A stretch of 64,000 nt of DNA, taken from positions 1-64,000 of the forward strand of contig NZ_BLZO01000025.1 of NCBI RefSeq assembly GCF_014132355.1. The letters are read 5' to 3'. The notes beneath the pieces are model-generated. The model was not told the origin of the DNA, made no database searches, and saw only the letters and a program-made list of their open reading frames with translations. The stretch comes from Okeania sp. KiyG1 (GTDB taxonomy: Bacteria > Cyanobacteriota > Cyanobacteriia > Cyanobacteriales > Microcoleaceae). Shown here piece by piece: positions 10,120 to 17,061 of this stretch. Numbering within the stretch: position 1 is the stretch's first letter; every line of letters begins with the position of its first letter. The position numbers and the translations under genes were made by a program.

Positions 10120-11814
10120 TTAAAACTTGCGCTCAATTTTCAAAGATTGACCGGGAGAAAGTTTTTTAATCTCAGTTGTTAAATCATACCAAGGCTGTAA
10201 TTGATTAATTTGAAAAGTGCGACTCATTACAACATAAATAGAAGTCTGGTCGCAACCAATAGCTGCACTAATTACATTCCACCAAGACTTAGCAAAGAGT
10301 TCGTCTGTAATGTACCAAATGCCATCTTCATACTTAAAGTGGCGAGTGAAGTGGAAAGGTGCATCTTCCTTGCCAGTAATCAAGATTTTTTGTAATGTTT
10401 TCCGAATAAAATTGGGGAAAAAACGCCCAAAAGTTAACATGACAAACCTGAGAATGATTAACTTCAAAGGTGACATTTGAGTTTGTTTCGCCCAACCCAT
10501 ATTACCAGAAATAACTAATTCATCCTGATATATTTTTACATCATAATCTCCAGTTAAATGACTAACTGCATTTAAAATTTTATTACCTTTTTTAACTTGC
10601 AGTGATAAATGAGTGTCAGAAACAACTAATTTTTGGTCGCGAAATAGTTTAAAAACACCACCTTTTTTCGTACTTATATATAATTCTGTTCCTGGTCTGC
10701 GTTTAATCAAAATTTGAGCTTCTTTTAACCAAAGACTAGCAATATCACGATTCACATCCGTAGGTCTTTCTGTAATAAAATCTCGCCATGCTAAGAAATA
10801 ATTCCAGGTATGATGACCGATAATATGGTCGTCTGCATAACAGGGAGCTAAACCATTTTTTAAGCTTATTAAAAATTGATCGTTAATAGACAAAGCAGCA
10901 GGCAACCATTTACCTATTAATTCAAATCCATGGGGAAAAAAGTTATAGGTATTACGACTAGCATATTCTCCACCGAAGGAGCCATCAGGATGAATAAATT
11001 GAGCAGCTAATTCTACTGCTGTAGTAATAGAATTTTTGAGTTTTTCACTGGGGTTTAATTCATAAATTCTGGCTAAACAAGATATAGTTAAAGTATGATA
11101 ACCGGGGTCAAAACCAGAGTATTCTGTAAACCATCCTTCCTGACTTTGCCAACTTAATAATCTTTCCAGACGTGCTGCTTTAGTTTCCTCCCATTTTGAG
11201 GTTTCTAATAGTTTACTCAACAATTCTAAGGACAATACAATTAATGCTTCATGGTTAGCTAAATTGCCACTTTCATAATGATTTATTAACCAATCTGCTC
11301 GTTTTTCAAAAAAGCTGAGTACTTCGTAGTTATTTAATCCTAATATTTGATAACTTTCAATACTAGCTAATAAAGAAAAAGCTGTTGCTCCACTAGCTCT
11401 TTCAAAAGGGAAATAATCATCACAAGAACCATCAGGATGAGCAGTGTGGGCACTATATAATATACCTGCTTCTGCCCATTTATATATCATTTCTTGCAAA
11501 TAAAATTGATTATTAGGAATATCTAAGTTATAGGCTAAAGCTAAAGGTAAGACAAACTCTTGAGCCATGCCACTAGGAAAGTCTATAATTTTGTAATGCC
11601 AAAAATTGCGGTCGAAACAACCGTAGGTAGGGCTATGATAATTCCGGTCTAGTAAGGTCAAAATTTTAGGAATTTGAGCAAGTGCTTCTCTGGCAAATAA
11701 ATCTCTCATCTGTTCTTTTTCGGTGTCAATTATAGTATTTTTATCCGAGGATAAATTAGACTCTACCTTTAATAGATCGGTTTCATTGGTGATGGATGAC
11801 TGATAATCTTGCAT
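10120..11814 (-). CDS. Alpha/alpha-toroid protein, possibly polysaccharide-acting
   Basis: The 564-residue protein has no signal peptide. Residues about 40-380 are helical with repeated aromatic-rich turns (HPDGSCDDYFPFERA, WFTEYSGFDPGYHTL, HPDGSFGGEYASRNTYNF, HHTWNYFLAWRDF) that look like the inner loops of an (alpha/alpha)n toroid. Residues about 390-560 are beta-rich (KKGGVFKLFRDQKLV, GDYDVKIYQDELVISGNMGW), like the beta-sandwich that follows the toroid in heparinase-type lyases and related glycan enzymes. No exact catalytic motif can be assigned. The glycosyltransferase remnant 360 bases upstream on the same strand fits a glycan context. Function is inferred from fold only. Confidence 0.65.
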   Translation of the reverse strand: MQDYQSSITNETDLLKVESNLSSDKNTIIDTEKEQMRDLFAREALAQIPKILTLLDRNYHSPTYGCFDRNFWHYKIIDFPSGMAQEFVLPLALAYNLDIPNNQFYLQEMIYKWAEAGILYSAHTAHPDGSCDDYFPFERASGATAFSLLASIESYQILGLNNYEVLSFFEKRADWLINHYESGNLANHEALIVLSLELLSKLLETSKWEETKAARLERLLSWQSQEGWFTEYSGFDPGYHTLTISCLARIYELNPSEKLKNSITTAVELAAQFIHPDGSFGGEYASRNTYNFFPHGFELIGKWLPAALSINDQFLISLKNGLAPCYADDHIIGHHTWNYFLAWRDFITERPTDVNRDIASLWLKEAQILIKRRPGTELYISTKKGGVFKLFRDQKLVVSDTHLSLQVKKGNKILNAVSHLTGDYDVKIYQDELVISGNMGWAKQTQMSPLKLIILRFVMLTFGRFFPNFIRKTLQKILITGKEDAPFHFTRHFKYEDGIWYITDELFAKSWWNVISAAIGCDQTSIYVVMSRTFQINQLQPWYDLTTEIKKLSPGQSLKIERKF

Positions 11815-11957
11815 AGCTATATTTTTACTACTTTATATTGTTAATATTTTGCTAGATTTTATTTGTTTGAATAAAAATTAAATTTCTCGGAAGTAAAAAT
11901 AATATTTCATATATTACAGCAGTTTTCTAGTTGATGAGGTACAAAGTTTTATTGCTC

Positions 11958-12010
11958 TAGGGAACAGGGAACAGGGAACAGGGAACAGGGAACAGGGAAC
12001 AGGGAATAGG
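11958..12010. repeat. Heptanucleotide tandem repeat (GGGAACA)
   Basis: Seven or so units of GGGAACA, the last drifting to GGGAATA. It lies in a 360-base gap with no other feature and is the same class as the 9721 and 61853 arrays. Confidence 0.9.
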
Positions 12011-12176
12011 AAATATAAGAATAGTCCTAAAAGTGTACCTCACTATCCTCAAAAGTGCTGTAATCATCATTTTTTACTGTATATTACTAACCCCAAAAAA
12101 GCTATTTTTAGTAAGTATTTATTATTCTTATCTCTTACTTATTTTGATAATCTTACTTTCGCATTCTTACTGAAAT

Positions 12177-13079
12177 TTATTCCATGATTATACGATTTGC
12201 TGCCATTAAATCTGCGATTAAACCTAATAACCATAATTGAAAGCCGACTAAGATTAAAATTGTTGCTAAAATCCAAGTTGGAAGTCTAGTTTTTCATATC
12301 CACTAAAAATAAAAATAACCAACGGATACCAGAAATTATCCCAAAACTAAATGGTACACTTCCTAACATTAGAAAAAACGTAGGGGTTTGTAAAGCAAAA
12401 AAAATCTGAAGATAGTAAAAAGCGATCGCAATACATAAACAGGGGTACTTCTTACCAGTCGGGAAGGTCGTAAGACATTATTTGTTATGATGGGAACTGA
12501 TGTTATTGCCATACCTTTTTGCCCTGCTTGAATAATTGTTTCTAGAGTGTAAGTATAGGCATTAAAAACATTAAGTTGCATGGCAACTTCTCGACTAAAA
12601 GCACGAAACCCACTAGGAGTCTCAGGAATATTTGTATTGCTAGCTATTCTTACTACCCAACTACTTAATTTTTGTAGTAATTTTTTACTACGAGAAAAGT
12701 ATTTAGTTTGCCAAATTGGTCTCTCCCCAACTACAATTTCTGCCTGACCCCAAATAATAGGTTGAATTAAGTAGGGGATATCATCGGCACAATATTGATG
12801 ATCAGCATCGGTATTTACAATAATATCTGCTCCTGCTTTTAGACTAGCTTCTAGACCTGCTATAAATGCTTTTGCTAAACCTTGGTTAGCAGGGAAATTC
12901 ACAATATGGTCTACCCCATATTCTTTAGCAACTTCAACTGTTCGATCTTGACTACCGTCATTGACGATCGACCATTCGATAATGTCTACTCCTGCTAACT
13001 TTCTGGCTAAAGCAGCAAGAGTTACTCCTAAAGACTCTTGTTCGTTATAACAAGGAATTTGAATAATTAATTTTGTCAT
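12177..13079 (-). pseudogene. GT2 family glycosyltransferase, frameshifted in the membrane tail
   Basis: The intact first 236 residues are a GT-A fold glycosyltransferase of the dolichyl-phosphate-mannose-synthase type: IIQIPCYNEQESL at the start, a nucleotide-binding NDGSQDRT, the DXD-like NTDADHQY and VVGERPI. At about 12379 the frame ends as FLLYKPLRFF-stop. One extra base there, and one near 12293, would restore the normal tail: LMLGSVPFSFGIISGIRWLF and then a second membrane segment (WILATILILVGFQLWLLG) ending at stop 12177-12179. The ATG at 13079 is preferred over the upstream one at 13109 because it starts exactly at the family N-terminus. The soluble catalytic domain could still be made, without its two membrane helices. 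Confidence 0.75.
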
Positions 13080-13109
13080 TGGATGGGTATTTTTCCTAAG
13101 GGGTCTCAA

Positions 13110-14626
13110 TAAATTTTAAAAAAAGCAGAGGGTATTCAGGAGGTCTCCTTTCTTTGCCTGCTTTAAGCAAAGCTGCTTTCAATAATTAATAATTAACAAT
13201 TAATAATTAATAATTACCTGTTCTTATCAAGAAGAGGATTGGATAAAAGGATTTTGTTTCTTTTTTCTCCATCAATAGAGAAATAGAGAAGCTTTATACC
13301 TTAATTTTTCGGTAAAAGGTTGTTAAGAGCAACTGGCCATTAAATATAGTGATTTTGGAATAGATTATCATCACTTTGTCTCTCAAGTATGAAATACTGT
13401 GAGCTGATTTATAAAGTAAATATTAAGAGGCTGAATTTCTTACAGGAAAAAGGTTTTGCCGATTTTGGACCAGTAAACCATAAATTCCTGAGACCTAGAT
13501 AGCATAAGAGTTTTAGCTCAGTTTATAAATCAGCTCTGTATCAATAGCTATAACTTTGATAATATTGGCCAAATTGAGTATGGATTAGGCCACTCGCTCC
13601 ACAAAAGTTGTATAGCATAGCAGAAGGAAGAAGTAAAAATCTGGCATTGTCTGATTTTTAAGCTTTTGGTATGTCCTCACAAACTCTTTCTTTGCGATAA
13701 AACAAAAACTAATCAACTTTATTAAAATTTTTTGGTTACAAATTTAAAGTTTTATCGGAAACAATTTGTTATCAAAGGAAGTATATATAATTGAGAGCTA
13801 AAATTTTCCTGAAAATTTGGTTATTGTTCTTAGCTGTTCCCTTTTTTGGAGGAGATGTCTAAATTTAATATTTTATTAAACAGAGTTTAATCAAAAAATG
13901 ATACATAAAAAATTTTGAGTTCTTAAATTTATCTGAAAATGAGCAAATAAAAATGTAGCTCTTTTTCTATAGCAAATCTTTAATATACTTGATTATTTGT
14001 TGCCTGTTTCCTTCAAAGGTATAGCGCTACGCATTACGCATTAAGGTGTTTGACATGAATATAGCAATGTGCGCTGGCTTATGTACAAATTACAGGAGGT
14101 GTCCAATAGACATCTCCAGAAAAGAGGGAGTAGGGAGTAGGGAGTAGGGAACCCACCCCTAACCCCTCCGGTGGAGGGGAATAATTGATGATTTATGTAT
14201 GATAATTGATGTTATTTTTGATTATTGGAGATGTCTAATAGCTAAAATCTGATATTATCCGCTTTTTATTCCCCCAGATGAGCTGTTGCCTGCGCACAGC
14301 GCTATAGAAGCTGAAACCCTTTTATATTCGCCTGTTGCCTATTGCCAGATGAGCTGTTGCCTTGCGCGTAGCACTATATGTTTACAAATCAAATCAGAAT
14401 GCTACAATCATGATTAATATTTCAATTAGTTATAGCAGAAGGAAGGAAAAACGAAGAAAGAAAAATCTGGCTTTGTCTAAGTTTTAAGCTTTTGATATTT
14501 CCGCGCCCTTTTTTTTGACTACTATAAAAATTTTTCATCAGGGTAAGCATTTATTTCAAATAGAAAAACAATATGTCTACTAGACCAAAGTAATTGTGTC
14601 TAGAAAAAAGCTCTGAGGAAAAAATC
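13110..14626. other. 1.5 kb gene-free region, mosaic of repeats
   Basis: Contains a copy of the TTACCGAATAATTA-type element (about 13165-13325). A separate inverted pair, AGCTGATTTATAAA (about 13401) against TTTATAAATCAGCT (about 13522), encloses about 130 bases. Two copies of the GCAGAAGGAAGAA...AAATCTGGC element lie at 13615-13672 and 14434-14504, and a GACATCTCC...GGAGATGTC element at 14108-14237. No gene is seen. The last bases before 14627 should hold the TPR gene promoter. Confidence 0.6.
14108..14237. repeat. MITE-like element, AGACATCTCC ends
   Basis: Bounded by TAGACATCTCC and GGAGATGTCTA. The interior starts AGAAAAGAGGGAGTAGGG and carries an ACCCCTCCGGTGGAGGGG hairpin. Related copies lie at about 8455-8575 (degenerate, inside another element) and 30180-30303 (inverted). 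Confidence 0.65.
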
Positions 14627-15808
14627 ATGAATCAACAAAGTATCTCTAGTTATCTTGGTCTCATTCAATCTTTATTAGTTTGTCCTAGTGGTGATGAAAA
14701 TCAAATTTTGCAAGCTAATCAAAACTTGATAGACCATAAATTAGTTCAAGTAATGAAACAAATAGCAAAAACAAACAACAAAATAGGTAACTTGAATGCT
14801 CAATGGTTGCAAAATTTGGCGACAATGTTAGAGACTAACTTAGAATATGCTTCCCAACCTTTAGACCGGGAAATATATCGAAATTTACTCATGCAAATTT
14901 TACAAGTAATCTCAGAGAATGAAGAAAACCCTGAAGCCGTATATTCTGTATTAGAATATAATCAAGATAAACTGGAGCAAAATTTTGTCGCAGTGCTACG
15001 AACTTGGCCTGGAGAAAATATCCAAAAAATGGAGCCTCAATTAGCACAAAATATTGCTCTAGATATTGTTAATTTAAGTAACCTGATTTTACAGTTTCCT
15101 TTTGGTAATCAAAGTAATAACGTAGAAATAGCCATTGTAGGTTATAAAAATGCTCTACAAATTTTACCCCGTCAAAAATTTCCGGTAACTTGGGCAACTA
15201 TCCAAAATAATTTGGGTACTAGCTACCACAAACGCACTGTCGGAAACTCAGAAGAAAATATCGAATTGGCGATCGCTTGCTACTATCAAGCACTTCAAGT
15301 TAGGACTTACTCTACATTACCTGAAGCATGGGCAAGCACTCAGAATAATCTTGGTAATGCCTATCAACAACGTAGCATGGGAAAAAGAATAGAAAACTTA
15401 GAGAATGCGATCGATTGTTATCAGAAAGCTTTAAAAGTCAGAACTCTAGAAAAGCTACCTCAAGAATGGGCGAGTATTCAAAATAATCTGGGTAGCGCTT
15501 ACCACGATCGAATCGCAGGAGAGCAACAGGAAAATATTGAACAGGCGATCGCTTGTTATAATTTGGCTCTCAAAGTCCGTACTCGCGAACAGCTCCCTAC
15601 AGACTGGGCAACTACTCAAAATAATCTGGGTAATGCTTATCTCGACAGGATAACAGGAGATAGACAAGATAATTTGGAACAGGCGATCGCTTGTTTTGTT
15701 AGAGCGCAAGAGGTTTATACTAAGGAAAGTTATCCTCTCTACTGGGAAATGATTTTCAATAATTTAGGTATCGTTTACAATGAACAGAATTTGAGAAAGG
15801 TAAGTTGA
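14627..15808 (+). CDS. TPR repeat protein (CHAT-associated type), no CHAT domain
   Basis: The 393-residue protein has four to five C-terminal TPR-like units of about 50 residues with the consensus W-A-x-x-QNNLGNAY...R..G...EN.E.AI.CY..AL.VRT. In cyanobacteria this repeat commonly precedes a CHAT (caspase-like) protease. Here the frame stops right after the last repeat (NEQNLRKVS) and dispersed-repeat DNA begins at once, so a downstream domain may have been lost. HIP1 octamers recur at the same place in several repeats and encode AIACY. The ATG at 14627 is chosen because GAGGA lies 8-12 bases upstream. A protein-interaction role is inferred. Confidence 0.75.
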   Translation: MNQQSISSYLGLIQSLLVCPSGDENQILQANQNLIDHKLVQVMKQIAKTNNKIGNLNAQWLQNLATMLETNLEYASQPLDREIYRNLLMQILQVISENEENPEAVYSVLEYNQDKLEQNFVAVLRTWPGENIQKMEPQLAQNIALDIVNLSNLILQFPFGNQSNNVEIAIVGYKNALQILPRQKFPVTWATIQNNLGTSYHKRTVGNSEENIELAIACYYQALQVRTYSTLPEAWASTQNNLGNAYQQRSMGKRIENLENAIDCYQKALKVRTLEKLPQEWASIQNNLGSAYHDRIAGEQQENIEQAIACYNLALKVRTREQLPTDWATTQNNLGNAYLDRITGDRQDNLEQAIACFVRAQEVYTKESYPLYWEMIFNNLGIVYNEQNLRKVS

Positions 15809-15956
15809 TCAACAATTAATAATGGCGTTGCTGATTCTGGGTATGATTTTGCCCCCCGAGCAAGCCAAAATTGGGGGGAATAAAACTCTAAAAGTCCCCC
15901 TTTATTAATCCCCTCCCGTCCCCCTTTTTTATCCCCCTCCCGTCCCCCTTGGAAAG

Positions 15957-16066
15957 GGGGAAGCCAGATGTTGCTTTGCTTTTTGTTGAACGGGGGAAGC
16001 CAGATGTTGCTGCACTTTTTGTTGAATGGGGGAAGCCAGATGTTGCTGCGCTTTTTGTTGAATGGG
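15957..16066. repeat. 37-bp tandem repeat, three copies
   Basis: Three copies of GGGGGAAGCCAGATGTTGCT followed by a TTTGTTGAA end, with period 36-38 bases. All three forward frames stay partly open, which makes spurious short ORFs. No conserved start or ribosome site. Confidence 0.85.
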
Positions 16067-16129
16067 GGATGCGCGGGGGCGAAGGCGAGAACCAAACAAT
16101 CGCACATTCATACTTCAATTCAGCAACGC

Positions 16130-16293
16130 CTAATAATTAATAATTACCTCTCCTTGAAAAAAAGAGGATTGACGCGGTAGGGAAATTTTTTTCTTCTCTT
16201 GGTCGATTGGATATGGCGAGGAAACCTCGCCATCCCTCGACCGCTTTTTTCTACTTTAAAGGAGAGGCTTTAAACCTTAATTATTCGGTAACG
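16130..16293. repeat. TTACCGAATAATTA-family element carrying a hairpin cassette
   Basis: The outer element runs from TAATAATTAATAATTACC to AATTATTCGGTAA. Inside, at 16201-16250, a cassette starts GGTCGATTGGATATGG and ends CCATCCCTCGACCGC around the perfect hairpin at 16213-16233 (ATGGCGAGG, AAA, CCTCGCCAT). The same cassette sits in copies at 30042-30090 and 42051-42103 but is absent from the copies near 43320, 54500 and 58118. Confidence 0.7.
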
Positions 16294-16575
16294 TATTATT
16301 AATTTGTCGTTGTTGCGCTGTTGAGGTTTTGAACGTCTCAGTTGAGATTTGAAACCTCTAAAATCTTTCTTTTTATTTTTAACTTTTTGTTGCGTTAAAC
16401 TTAAATTACAATATAGCCGTTTTCACCCTGGTGAGGTACATAGAAGATCCCCCTAAATCCCCCTTAAAAAGGGGGACTTCCAGGTTCCCCCCTTGTCAAG
16501 GGGGGGTAGGGGGGATCTCCAGCACTGTACCTCACGCTTACTGAGAAATAAAATAGAGTTGTTGGAAATAATTAA

Positions 16576-17061
16576 ATGGAACCAGTAAATATCGGTTTGA
16601 TTGTTATTAATGCTTTAGCATCCGGTGCTACATTAGTTGCTTCCTCTGTAGCTAGAGAAGAAATTGTGGTCAAGTATCGTTCCCTGAAAGAATTTATTGG
16701 AGAAAAATTTGGACTAATAAAACCAGTAGACCAATTGGAAAGACGGCCAAGTGAGGACAGGCAAAAATTATTGGCAGAAGATTTAGAGGATGCTATTCAA
16801 GATTTGTCAGGAACCCCACAGGAAATAGAAAATGTTATTCATGAGCTGCTTGAGAAAACAAAAGCTCTTACAGAATTATTGGAAAAAGTACCAAAAGCAG
16901 AGTTTGATGCTGTAGGTATAGACATAAAGAGTCTCAAAGCAGTTAATGTCAAGATTCAAAAAGTCATCTCTGAGGGAGAAGCTACAGGAGTAAGAATGAA
17001 AGGAGAAGATTGGGAATTGAAAGGGGATATGACAGTAGAAGATATCACATTAAAAAAGTAA
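16576..17061 (+). CDS. Effector-like N-terminal protein of a STAND system
   Basis: The 161-residue protein starts with a hydrophobic, small-residue-rich helix (IGLIVINALASGATLVASSVARE), then VVKYRSLKEFIGEKFG and an acidic helical region. I recall similar N-termini on large NB-ARC/TPR proteins of bacteria, where they are thought to be effector modules. Its last codons are TTA AAA AAG TAA (17050-17061). The heptamer A AAA AAG (17052-17058) is a classic -1 slippery sequence, and a -1 slip continues in the STAND frame as K-K-V-N-P-P. It may therefore be made both alone and as the head of a fused protein of about 1150 residues. No strong ribosome site is visible before ATG 16576. Confidence 0.6.
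   Translation: MEPVNIGLIVINALASGATLVASSVAREEIVVKYRSLKEFIGEKFGLIKPVDQLERRPSEDRQKLLAEDLEDAIQDLSGTPQEIENVIHELLEKTKALTELLEKVPKAEFDAVGIDIKSLKAVNVKIQKVISEGEATGVRMKGEDWELKGDMTVEDITLKK

Larger units (their letters stand above)
15809..16575. other. Gene-free region of nested repeats
   Basis: Holds GATCCCC/GGGGGA-type hairpins (about 15850-15960 and 16447-16518), the 37-bp tandem repeat and the inverted-repeat element with the hairpin cassette; the last two are listed separately. No gene is supported. Confidence 0.65.

Noticed and set aside
15888-16180. Overlapping short ORFs with QQHLASP or ERGKPDVA repeats
   Set aside because: They come from the 37-bp tandem repeat; frames on both strands are equally open.
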